A DNA stretch of 64,000 nucleotides, taken from NCBI RefSeq assembly GCF_011250515.1, contig NZ_JAANOP010000007.1, forward strand, positions 117,784-181,783, written 5' to 3'. This document shows, piece after piece, positions 57,264-64,000 of this stretch. This stretch comes from Aquirufa ecclesiirivi. GTDB lineage: Bacteria; Bacteroidota; Bacteroidia; Cytophagales; Spirosomataceae. The notes beneath the pieces were generated by a model. That model saw nothing but the letters and a program-made list of their open reading frames with translations. It made no database searches and was not told the origin of the DNA. The position numbers were made by a program, and so were the translations under genes. The number at the start of each line of letters is the position of its first letter. The first letter of the stretch is position 1.

Positions 57264-58349
57264 ATGATTACGAAGCGCATCCCATCCGTCGATTATTTCC
57301 GAGGCTTTATCCTCTTTCTTCTTGCTGCGGAAAGCACTGATTTATACCATAATCTGGATAATCTATTCCCTGACAACTTCCTTATTACTCAGTTTTTCCA
57401 TGTTAAATGGCAGGGCTTACATTTCTGGGACTTAATTCAACCCGGATTTATGATGATTGCTGGGGCAGCCTTGTATTTTTCTACCTACAAAAGATTGGAT
57501 AACGGAGATACCTACCTGACGCTTTGGCCAAAAGTGTTAAAACGTTCCCTATTGTTATTCTTGTTTGGTACTGGATTGCATTGCCTAGGCAGAGAAAAGC
57601 TGGTTTTTGAATTATGGAATGTGCTTACTCAGTTGTCTGTTACCACCATCATTGCCTTTTTCCTTTTACGTTTTTCCATACCGCTACAAATCGCCGCTTC
57701 ATTACTTTTACTTTTACTTGCACATAGTCTATACGTCTTTAGTGATATTCCTGGATACAATGAACCTTATACTCCCGACAAGAATTTTGGATCGTATATG
57801 GATATGCTGTTAATGGGAAAATTAAGTGGTGGACATTGGATCGCTATTAATTGCATTCCCACCGCGGCGCATACCATTTGGGGCGCATTAATTGGAAGAA
57901 TCATACATCGTAGCACTTCCCATCAGATCGTAATCCGCACCTTACTTGGACTAGGTATTTTAGGGGTCTTAGTTGGCTATGGACTTGATTTTGCAGGCAT
58001 TCCGATTATCAAAAGAACGGCAACGCTTTCCTTCACATTGGCCTCTGGTGGCTGGATATCTTTGATGATGGCTGTTTTTTACTTGAATTGGGAAAGAAGC
58101 AAACCTATTTTACCTGCTCCAGATTATATTTTATCCTTTGGTAAGAATTCCATCTTCATCTATTTGTTTTTTGAATCAGTAGGTCCCCAATGGCTAAATA
58201 AAGCTTCCTTTGTATTTGTTGGAGGTTTTTTAGAGAAAATTCATATCACTGAAAATGTGGCTGAATTAGTGAATTCTCTGGTAGTTTTAGGTATCATTGG
58301 AGGAATTGCTGTTTGGCTAGACAAGCATAAAATCTACATTTCTTTGTAG
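57264..58349 (+). CDS. Polytopic membrane protein of the DUF5009/HGSNAT acyltransferase group
   Basis: The 361-aa membrane protein has about 10 helices. It opens with RIPSVDYFRGFILFLLAAES, the RxxSxDxxRG-type motif of heparan-alpha-glucosaminide acetyltransferase and related acyltransferases. FFHVKWQGLHFWDLIQPGFM follows with a likely catalytic His. The family moves acetyl groups across the membrane to sugars. Position next to a sugar kinase/nucleotidyltransferase pair fits acylation of a saccharide, which is inference. It is divergent from the GHMP kinase. A palindromic repeat begins 6 nt after its stop. Confidence 0.8.
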   Translation: MITKRIPSVDYFRGFILFLLAAESTDLYHNLDNLFPDNFLITQFFHVKWQGLHFWDLIQPGFMMIAGAALYFSTYKRLDNGDTYLTLWPKVLKRSLLLFLFGTGLHCLGREKLVFELWNVLTQLSVTTIIAFFLLRFSIPLQIAASLLLLLLAHSLYVFSDIPGYNEPYTPDKNFGSYMDMLLMGKLSGGHWIAINCIPTAAHTIWGALIGRIIHRSTSHQIVIRTLLGLGILGVLVGYGLDFAGIPIIKRTATLSFTLASGGWISLMMAVFYLNWERSKPILPAPDYILSFGKNSIFIYLFFESVGPQWLNKASFVFVGGFLEKIHITENVAELVNSLVVLGIIGGIAVWLDKHKIYISL

Positions 58350-58354
58350 TGATG

Positions 58355-58393
58355 AACAACGTTGTCAAGGTTTAAAACCTTGCCAACGTTGTT
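58355..58393. repeat. Palindromic intergenic repeat (copy 3)
   Basis: Arms AACAACGTTGTCAAGGTTT (58355-58373) and AAACCTTGCCAACGTTGTT (58375-58393) pair with one G-U. The core matches copy 1 at 8933-8965. Confidence 0.75.
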
Positions 58394-58413
58394 TTAAACT
58401 ACCCCAAAAAAAC

Positions 58414-58446
58414 AAAAAAATCCCTTCAATTAGCTTCTACTAATTG
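58414..58446 (-). terminator. Weak terminator of the haemoglobin gene
   Basis: CAATTAG and CTAATTG (58427-58446) form a 7-bp stem. On the minus strand it is followed after 6 nt by seven T. The gap makes this weaker than the others. Confidence 0.35.
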
Positions 58447-58455
58447 ATAATTTCC

Positions 58456-58848
58456 TTATTTATCCAACTTGTTCATATAATCAAACTTATATGCCCAGGT
58501 TTGTGCAATATTGAAAGCTTTGGTTTTGGCTTCCTCCGCCTTTGGACCTTCAAATAAAGTATCTATCGTTTGAGTAAATAGTGTAATCCAATGTTCAAAA
58601 TGAGCCTTGGTGAGTGGAACTATTTGATTCACTATTAAATGTGGTTGCATTGGAGCGCCCTTGTAAGAATGACCATCCAACAAAAGCATTTCCCAGAAGT
58701 CATACATTTTTGGCAAATGATGATCCCAGTCTACCTGCATAACATCTAGAAATACATGCCCTACCAGATCTTCCGATGTCATACTTTTATAAAAAGCATT
58801 GACAAATGTCTTTATATCTTCTTTGGTAGTAATATCGCTTTTACTCAT
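58456..58848 (-). CDS. Group III truncated haemoglobin
   Basis: The 130-aa heme protein binds oxygen or nitric oxide. IKTFVNAFYKSMTSEDLVGHVF, then WDHHLPKMYDFWEMLLLDGHSY, APMQPH (proximal side) and FEHWITLFTQTIDTLFEGPKAEEAK follow the group III (P) globin pattern. Its role in Bacteroidota is not settled. The start overlaps the end of the haloperoxidase-like gene by 8 bp, so it is translationally coupled as the second gene of that operon. This pairing could mean shared redox chemistry, but it is not a known system. Confidence 0.9.
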   Translation of the reverse strand: MSKSDITTKEDIKTFVNAFYKSMTSEDLVGHVFLDVMQVDWDHHLPKMYDFWEMLLLDGHSYKGAPMQPHLIVNQIVPLTKAHFEHWITLFTQTIDTLFEGPKAEEAKTKAFNIAQTWAYKFDYMNKLDK

Positions 58849-60157
58849 GTGTCTTGACGGTTTGAATCAACCAAGATCCTACTTTTTGTCCCTGTTTTGC
58901 CCCTTCATCTAAAGCTGGCCAAAAATGAATTCCACCGTAAAGTCGACTTATCGAAGCTTCATCTGAAGCTTGTATAAAAGATGTAAATTTCCTTGGTGGT
59001 AATCCATAAGGAATTTCTGTGGAATCATTAAATGCCACATTTTCTCCAAAAAGTTTGGTTAAAACCACCGCAGCTGAACGAGAAATAGTGCTATGACCAG
59101 AAGTATATTCTGGAAATGGAGGTGTTTGTAAGACAGGCATCCAGGTTTTATCAATGGACGCATTGATGACCGTTTCTGGTCGAATTCGAATCGAACGATA
59201 CTTTTCATCCCAGCAAGAAATAAAACCATCAAAAATAGCAATGGAAGTTAAGGCAAACGCTTCTGCTGTTTGGACATAATTCTTATTTAATTGCCTAGAT
59301 ACTTGCCCAGCAATTCCCAACCAATGCCCACCAGGCGACATCTTTTTAGTGGCAAACATGGCATGCCCTGTAATATTCATTTTGAATGGATTACAATCCC
59401 AAAAATTAGCAATATCACGTTGCTCATTCGTCAGATTCTTCACTGTTTCATATGCCTGCATGACTTCCTTGTAGTAAGGGCTTCCATTCGTCAAATCAAA
59501 TTTACTGGGTTCAGGAGCTCTGAATTGGGCAGATGAATCTAAAACCGCTGGTCGAATCTTGGTCCAATAGGGTTCTACGGCATCAATATAAGCCGGTGGA
59601 GTAGGTGTCCATGTCCCTGGTAAATTGGTTACGGTAAATCGGAATCCTCGGGTTTGTTTGTAATTATCCTTTGACGCATATTTCATAATCGATTCTGCCA
59701 CAGAATCTCCAAATGCGATCGAACGATCATATACATCATCTGGAATGCCAATTTTCTTATAATCGGCTTCCAACTTTTTATCAAATTCATCATAAAGTTC
59801 TTGGGCGAAGGTCAATTTTTTACCCACAGCCAAATAGGCCCTCACTGATGCTAAAGGAAAACAATATTCCTCCCCGGCTTTTGGTTGGGCTACTTTCTCA
59901 AAGCCATTCAGTTGACCTACTAATGATTTATAATCTTTATTTCCATGAACTGCTGCTTCATAACCCGCAATGCTGGCATACATGTAGATTCTAGCTGATA
60001 CTGGCGGAGCGAAAATATCATGGATGATACTCTCCGTCAGCATTACTTCTGAACGAATCAAAAATTCTGGATTAGCCGCTTCTTTTTGATAATTAGAATT
60101 ATCCGATTTACAAGCAGTAAACCACAAAGCAACAAACAACACGATATATCTCTTCAT
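58841..60157 (-). CDS. PAP2/vanadium-dependent haloperoxidase-like lipoprotein
   Basis: The 438-aa protein starts MKRYIVLFVALWFTACKSDN, a lipoprotein signal with Cys16. It has the vanadate/phosphate-binding motif set: DEKYRSIRIRPET, PPFPEYTSGHSTISRSA (His) and SRLYGGIHFWPALDEG (Arg and His). These are shared by acid phosphatases and vanadium haloperoxidases. The length and helical N-terminal half favour the haloperoxidase side, but a phosphatase cannot be excluded. It is outward-facing and is transcribed with the truncated haemoglobin. I chose the ATG at 60157; the frame is open 11 codons further. Confidence 0.87.
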   Translation of the reverse strand: MKRYIVLFVALWFTACKSDNSNYQKEAANPEFLIRSEVMLTESIIHDIFAPPVSARIYMYASIAGYEAAVHGNKDYKSLVGQLNGFEKVAQPKAGEEYCFPLASVRAYLAVGKKLTFAQELYDEFDKKLEADYKKIGIPDDVYDRSIAFGDSVAESIMKYASKDNYKQTRGFRFTVTNLPGTWTPTPPAYIDAVEPYWTKIRPAVLDSSAQFRAPEPSKFDLTNGSPYYKEVMQAYETVKNLTNEQRDIANFWDCNPFKMNITGHAMFATKKMSPGGHWLGIAGQVSRQLNKNYVQTAEAFALTSIAIFDGFISCWDEKYRSIRIRPETVINASIDKTWMPVLQTPPFPEYTSGHSTISRSAAVVLTKLFGENVAFNDSTEIPYGLPPRKFTSFIQASDEASISRLYGGIHFWPALDEGAKQGQKVGSWLIQTVKTHE

Positions 60158-60178
60158 TGGGCTTAATTTTTCAAAGGA

Positions 60179-60186
60179 CAAATATA
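60179..60186 (-). promoter_or_regulatory. Candidate -7 element of the haloperoxidase/haemoglobin operon
   Basis: The minus strand reads TATATTTG, an exact TAnnTTTG, 22 nt before the chosen start at 60157. No well-spaced -33 element is visible. Confidence 0.5.
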
Positions 60187-60223
60187 CCAATACTTAAAAT
60201 AAGAATGGAAACATTGACAAAAA

Positions 60224-61432
60224 TCAGCTAATGGCAGCATTAGCTGCTAATCTACCAGAGGCAAATGCTGCTTGTAATGAAGGATATTGGGTGTAATCCC
60301 CTGTAAGAATTATGCCTTTTTTATGAGCCTTCTGCTTAATAAACTTCCAAAAACCTTGCTTCGAAAGCGATTCTGGAATGGAATAGGCTTTTAAAAACTT
60401 CCAATTTAATTTTTCCTGACCTAGGTATTGACCTAATTCCTTCAAGACTTCATTTTCCGTGATATCCGTTTTCAGCGTAGTAACAGAAATTAATTCCTTT
60501 CCAGCCGGAGCATAACTGGGATTAACATGGCTTAAACAAGCAAAATGCAAAATATTCGATTCTTCTGATTTAGGTACCAAGTGCAATAGTTTACCATCAT
60601 TTGGAAAAGAATCCGCAGAAAAATAAAAAGTTTTACTTTGCAATATGGCCCCTTTAGCCAAAGGAATGTCTAACAACTCTGCTGCTGCTGAAGGGTTTGC
60701 AGCCAAAATAATTTTGGAACAAGCTATCGTTTCTCCATTTTTCAAAACAACCATTCCTTCCTGTATACGCTCAACTTCAATCCCCATTCTAACAGCATCT
60801 GATGGTAAAGCCTGCAATAATTGATTGGAAATAGCCCCCATTCCCCCATGAGGAAGTGCGGCTCTACCTTCTAAAAATTGCTTCAAATAAAAGACAAATA
60901 AAGAAGCGGGTTGAGATAAGGAATCATCCAAGAATATTCCATAGAAAAATGGCTTTAAAAAACCGTCTTGAAATGTTGGCGAAAAATTCAATGAATGTAT
61001 ATACTCCATAGTACTCTGAGTACTTTTGGATAAGGGCTTTGCATCCAATTGAATTTTTAACCAAAGCTTAGCCAATTTAACTAAATCCAGAAAGCTGAGA
61101 ATTCCTTCTCCCAAGGCGCGAAACAAGGAAAAAGTCTGATGCCAAGGACTAAAAAAAGGAATCCAGGCATTTTCTTTCCATATATATGCACCTGAATCAA
61201 AATAAGATAAATCCAAATCAGGTAAGCGTAGACTTTGTTGAACTTCTGGATAAGAAGTTTGCAAAACTTGAAATCCATAATCTAAGGTAAATCCTTGAAA
61301 ATGTTCACTTTGTACCCTGCCCCCCACGTGAGCTTGTTTTTCAAGTACAACAAATGGAATTCCAGCCTCATGCAATACATTAGCTGCTTGTAAGCCCGCA
61401 ATACCCGCTCCTATTATGACGATTGGTTTCAT
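60224..61432 (-). CDS. FAD-dependent amine-oxidase/phytoene-desaturase-like oxidoreductase
   Basis: The 402-aa protein begins MKPIVIIGAGIAGLQAANVL, the FAD-binding Rossmann fingerprint, and VVLEKQAHVGGRVQSE near residue 38 completes it. The C-terminal part has GIILTGDYTQYPSLQAAFASG, the typical return of the FAD site in the flavin amine oxidase/protoporphyrinogen oxidase group. Substrate is unknown; pigments, porphyrins or amines are common in the family. I chose the ATG at 61432. It is divergent from the alpha/beta hydrolase and separated from the haloperoxidase operon by 66 nt. Confidence 0.87.
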   Translation of the reverse strand: MKPIVIIGAGIAGLQAANVLHEAGIPFVVLEKQAHVGGRVQSEHFQGFTLDYGFQVLQTSYPEVQQSLRLPDLDLSYFDSGAYIWKENAWIPFFSPWHQTFSLFRALGEGILSFLDLVKLAKLWLKIQLDAKPLSKSTQSTMEYIHSLNFSPTFQDGFLKPFFYGIFLDDSLSQPASLFVFYLKQFLEGRAALPHGGMGAISNQLLQALPSDAVRMGIEVERIQEGMVVLKNGETIACSKIILAANPSAAAELLDIPLAKGAILQSKTFYFSADSFPNDGKLLHLVPKSEESNILHFACLSHVNPSYAPAGKELISVTTLKTDITENEVLKELGQYLGQEKLNWKFLKAYSIPESLSKQGFWKFIKQKAHKKGIILTGDYTQYPSLQAAFASGRLAANAAIS

Positions 61433-61518
61433 GATAAATTTATATTTAAACAAACTCTTTGAACTTACAAAAGTTTAAAGTCTTTTTTATTACTTTGCAT
61501 ATTAAATGATTCCCTGGA

Positions 61519-62280
61519 ATGAATTACAATATTAAGGAGGAAAACGGTTATCACTATATCGACGAGGGTAAGGGGGAAATTTTATTAATGTTACATGGAC
61601 TTTTCGGAGCATTAAGTAACTGGGAGGGTGTGATTTCCCATTTCAAATCAAATTACCGCATCATTATACCACTTATGCCTATCCATGACATGCCCATTAA
61701 AGAGGCTGGATGTGAAGGTTTAACCGTTTTTATTGAAGATTTTGTTTCTTTTAAACAACTAGATAAATTTAGTTTAATAGGTAATTCATTAGGGGGGCAC
61801 GTGGCGTTAATTTATACGCTTAGGCATCCTGAGAAAGTACAAAGACTCATTTTAACAGGTTCTTCAGGTCTTTTTGAAAATACCATGGGTGGTTCATATC
61901 CCAAACGTGGAAATTACGAATACATTAAAGAACGAGTAGAATATACTTTTTACGACCCTAAAACAGCCAGCAAAGAATTGGTCGATGAGGTATTTGAAAT
62001 AACCAATAGCATACCAAAAGTAATGCGCATCATTGCCATTGCTAAATCAGCACAAAGAAATAATATGGCCAAGGATATTGTCCGTATTAACACCCCGACT
62101 CTTTTAATTTGGGGATTAAATGATACCATCACTCCTCCACAAGTAGGACATGAATTCAATCAATTAATTCAAGGTTCTGAACTTCAGTTTATTGATCAAT
62201 GTTGCCATGCGCCCATGATGGAAAGACCCAACGAATTCAATGCCATTTTAGATAAATGGTTACAAAAAACGAAAGTTTAG
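61519..62280 (+). CDS. Alpha/beta hydrolase
   Basis: The 253-aa cytoplasmic protein has LLMLHGLFGALSNWEG (oxyanion HG), the nucleophile motif LIGNSLGGHVALIY (Ser), LLIWGLNDTITP (Asp) and QCCHAPMMERP (His). The triad is complete. The sequence looks like the esterase/carbon-carbon hydrolase branch. The substrate is unknown. It is followed after 2 nt by a CBS protein and then NAD kinase, so the three form an operon. Confidence 0.9.
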   Translation: MNYNIKEENGYHYIDEGKGEILLMLHGLFGALSNWEGVISHFKSNYRIIIPLMPIHDMPIKEAGCEGLTVFIEDFVSFKQLDKFSLIGNSLGGHVALIYTLRHPEKVQRLILTGSSGLFENTMGGSYPKRGNYEYIKERVEYTFYDPKTASKELVDEVFEITNSIPKVMRIIAIAKSAQRNNMAKDIVRINTPTLLIWGLNDTITPPQVGHEFNQLIQGSELQFIDQCCHAPMMERPNEFNAILDKWLQKTKV

Positions 62281-62282
62281 CT

Positions 62283-62951
62283 ATGCTAGTCTTATCCTAT
62301 TTATCCTTTGACTATCCCACGCTTTCCTTGCAAGATAGCCTTCAAAAGGCCTTAAAGGTAATTGAAGGACACAAAGCGACTGCACTAAGCGTTCTGGATG
62401 GTAAAAAATGGCTAGGGAATATTACTGCTTCTCAAATTTCACAACAGTTAACTCAAGCTGCTAAATTGAAAGATATTCAATCTGTATTTCAAACTGACAG
62501 ATTGGAATTGGAAGAAGACATTTTAGCGAGTCTACCTCTATTTGAAAGTACAGGATTTAACCTCCTTCCTGTAGTTAATAATGAAGGAAATTGGATGGGC
62601 TATATACATCAGGATGTAATGACAAACATGTTCATCCAATCCGGATTTTCTGGAAGAAATGGAGGCATATTACGTATTCCTTTTCATATTCAACGGGATT
62701 CTATGAGTGTTATCATGCGTATCATTGAAGAAAATAAAGGCCTCATGGTGCGTAGTTTTTTTCATCGATCAGAAAAAAATCCACAAGCCTTACCTGAATG
62801 GGTAATACAAGTACAAACGGATCAATTTTCCCAAATGGTAAAGAGTCTTGAACGTCATGATATTGCGATAGAAAAAGCATTTGCGTTTGGACAACATGAA
62901 GATGTGGATCAAATGCGATTTGATTTACTTTTAAAATACTTAAACCCTTAG
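62283..62951 (+). CDS. CBS-domain protein upstream of NAD kinase
   Basis: The protein of 222 aa has two diverged CBS segments: TLSLQDSLQKALKVIEGHKATALSVLDGKKW and FNLLPVVNNEGNWMGYIHQDVM, then an ACT-like C-terminal part (MSVIMRIIEENKGLMVRSFF). I chose the ATG at 62283, 2 nt after the hydrolase stop; an upstream ATG at 62256 lies inside the hydrolase. This gene often sits beside nadK in the phylum, suggesting a regulatory link to NADP supply (known from gene order only). It ends 2 nt before nadK. Confidence 0.82.
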   Translation: MLVLSYLSFDYPTLSLQDSLQKALKVIEGHKATALSVLDGKKWLGNITASQISQQLTQAAKLKDIQSVFQTDRLELEEDILASLPLFESTGFNLLPVVNNEGNWMGYIHQDVMTNMFIQSGFSGRNGGILRIPFHIQRDSMSVIMRIIEENKGLMVRSFFHRSEKNPQALPEWVIQVQTDQFSQMVKSLERHDIAIEKAFAFGQHEDVDQMRFDLLLKYLNP

Positions 62952-62953
62952 TT

Positions 62954-63835
62954 TTGAGTCTACGAATCGCCATACACGGAAAACCATTTACAGGGGAAAC
63001 CAAAAGCCTGATGGAGGACTTATGGGCAGACATTCTGTCAAAAAATTGCCAAATAACCTTATCCGATGTATTTAAAGCGCATTTACTGGAGCACCAATTT
63101 GAAGTAAATCAAATTCCTGCCTATTCCTCTACCGAAGGGCCCGATCAAGTAGATATGGCTTGGAGTATTGGTGGTGATGGAACATTATTGGAAACCTTAA
63201 CCCACATTGGCCATAAAACTACACCCATATTGGGTATCAATACAGGTAGATTGGGCTTTTTAGCGACCATTTCCCCTCAAGAAGTTTCTCAAGCCTTGGA
63301 TTTTTTAATTGAAGGTAATTACCGTGTAGAGGAACGCGGTTTAGTGGAAGTAAAATCAGACGTAGATTTATTTGAAAATAAATCTTTTGGACTCAATGAG
63401 GTAGGTATTATGAAAACAGATACCTCTTCCATGATTGTCATAAAAGCTTATGTAGATGGAAAATACCTGAACTCCTATTGGGCAGATGGCTTGATCGTAT
63501 CTACGGCTACAGGTTCTACGGGCTATTCTTTGTCTGTCGGTGGCCCATTAGTCATGCCCACGTCTGATATTTTCATCATTGCACCTATGAGTCCACACAA
63601 CCTAAATGTGCGTCCTTTAGTTGTTTCCAGTAATACCCATTTACGATTTGAAGTAAGTAGCCGAAGTCAAAACTTTTTGATTTCCATCGATTCCCGTTCG
63701 AAAGTGGTGGATAGCCAGTTTAGTATTGAAGTTCAAAAAGCACCATTCCCTGCTAGATTAATTAAAATCCCAGGAGACGATTTCCTTCAAACTCTCAGAA
63801 ATAAATTGAATTGGGGATTAGACGCCAGAAATTAA
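62954..63835 (+). CDS. nadK: NAD kinase
   Basis: The 293-aa enzyme phosphorylates NAD to NADP. WSIGGDGTLLETL holds the GGDGT motif near residue 77, and GINTGRLGFLA and NEVGIMKTDTSSM follow. GLIVSTATGSTGYSLSVGGPL is the substrate-site motif and PMSPHNLNVRPLV completes the NE/D and GGDGT-type nucleotide fold. The start codon is TTG (MSLRIAIHGKPF), 2 nt after the CBS stop. It is the last intact gene before the insertion sequence. Confidence 0.95.
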   Translation: MSLRIAIHGKPFTGETKSLMEDLWADILSKNCQITLSDVFKAHLLEHQFEVNQIPAYSSTEGPDQVDMAWSIGGDGTLLETLTHIGHKTTPILGINTGRLGFLATISPQEVSQALDFLIEGNYRVEERGLVEVKSDVDLFENKSFGLNEVGIMKTDTSSMIVIKAYVDGKYLNSYWADGLIVSTATGSTGYSLSVGGPLVMPTSDIFIIAPMSPHNLNVRPLVVSSNTHLRFEVSSRSQNFLISIDSRSKVVDSQFSIEVQKAPFPARLIKIPGDDFLQTLRNKLNWGLDARN

Positions 63836-63912
63836 ATGATAAGTTATGAATTATAAATGGGGTGTGTCAATCATGTGAATGCCTGAATGAAGTTGACCGT
63901 TTTATGTCATTT

Positions 63913-63940
63913 ATACTTGATTAGTATTCAAGTATTTTTT
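63913..63940 (+). terminator. Hairpin with T-run after nadK
   Basis: ATACTTGA-TTAGTAT-TCAAGTAT is an 8-bp stem followed by TTTTT on the plus strand. It may lie inside the insertion sequence and block read-through from nadK. Confidence 0.55.
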
Positions 63941-63942
63941 GT

Positions 63943-64000
63943 TTAGCATATAGCTTGATTTAAATTTAATAGTTTTTTTTCAAAAGCAATAGGTGACATT
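63943..64000 (-). CDS. C-terminal end of an IS3-type transposase (partial)
   Basis: The minus strand encodes ...MSPIAFEKKLLNLNQAIC and a stop at 63943-63945. The SPIAFEKK stretch matches the usual last residues of rve-type (IS3/IS150) OrfB transposases, which often end YxSPxxFEKK. Only 18 residues are visible, so the call rests on this motif. Confidence 0.5.
   Translation of the reverse strand, partial: MSPIAFEKKLLNLNQAIC

Larger units (their letters stand above)
63863..64000 (-). mobile_element. End of a probable IS3-family insertion sequence
   Basis: A TG-starting end (TGTGTCAATC at 63863) precedes about 80 nt of non-coding sequence and the C-terminus of a transposase on the minus strand. 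The rest lies outside the window. The exact terminal inverted repeat cannot be confirmed with one end. Confidence 0.45.

Noticed and set aside
62256..62282. Earlier ATG for the CBS gene
   Set aside because: It lies inside the hydrolase gene; the ATG 2 nt after that stop fits operon spacing.

Overview
The window is a 64 kb piece of an AT-rich Bacteroidota chromosome, most likely from the Cytophagales (a freshwater Spirosomataceae-like organism). The reasons are two tandem SusC/SusD outer-membrane pairs, a short-form GyrB, signal peptides ending in A-Q, few Shine-Dalgarno sequences, and promoters of the Bacteroidota type (TTTG, about 20 nt, TAnnTTTG). The species is inferred from gene style only. 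Almost all of the window is ordinary coding sequence. I saw no CRISPR array, prophage or rRNA operon.

Layout. 1-5.3 kb: the 3' part of trigger factor is missing at the left edge; then come a tRNA-Leu with its own promoter and terminator, a 38-aa membrane microprotein joined to a sodium:solute symporter, a cyclophilin-type lipoprotein and a sugar MFS transporter. 5.5-8.9 kb: an operon of two Gfo/Idh/MocA dehydrogenases and a TIM-barrel isomerase, divergent from that transporter. 9.1-18.5 kb: housekeeping genes on the minus strand, with a tight run gyrB - 70-aa protein - ppk1 - nupC-like - dnaG, preceded by purH. 18.7-28 kb: uronate/polysaccharide genes (GH88, KduD, AraC, PhyH, GH105, a large PQQ dehydrogenase-PKD-cytochrome c protein), interrupted at 20.9-21.7 kb by an AT-rich two-gene cassette (DUF2188 plus a TIR-like protein). 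28.2-31.4 kb: small enzymes. 31.6-36.6 kb: a sucrose cassette (MFS importer, fructokinase, amylosucrase). 36.6-43 kb: isomerase, dehydrogenase, an S9 peptidase, and an M13 peptidase whose signal peptide is cut off by an in-frame stop. 43.0-44.0 kb: a non-coding island with two inverted, diverged copies of a structured repeat. 44.1-57.2 kb: two SusC/SusD pairs, a GntP permease, a nucleotidyltransferase and a GHMP kinase, all on the minus strand. 57.3-63.8 kb: an acyltransferase-like membrane protein, truncated haemoglobin, vanadium haloperoxidase-like lipoprotein, FAD oxidoreductase, hydrolase, CBS protein and NAD kinase. The window ends inside what looks like an IS3-family insertion sequence.

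How the genes fit together. The metabolic theme is capture and catabolism of plant or algal saccharides: SusCD uptake, unsaturated uronyl hydrolases feeding KduD, sugar oxidation, and import of intact sucrose with conversion to glucan and fructose-phosphate.

The most interesting signals are the structured repeat pair at 43.27-43.71 kb, whose hairpins covary between copies; the DUF2188/TIR-like cassette; the nonsense-split M13 peptidase; and a palindrome family found three times between genes.
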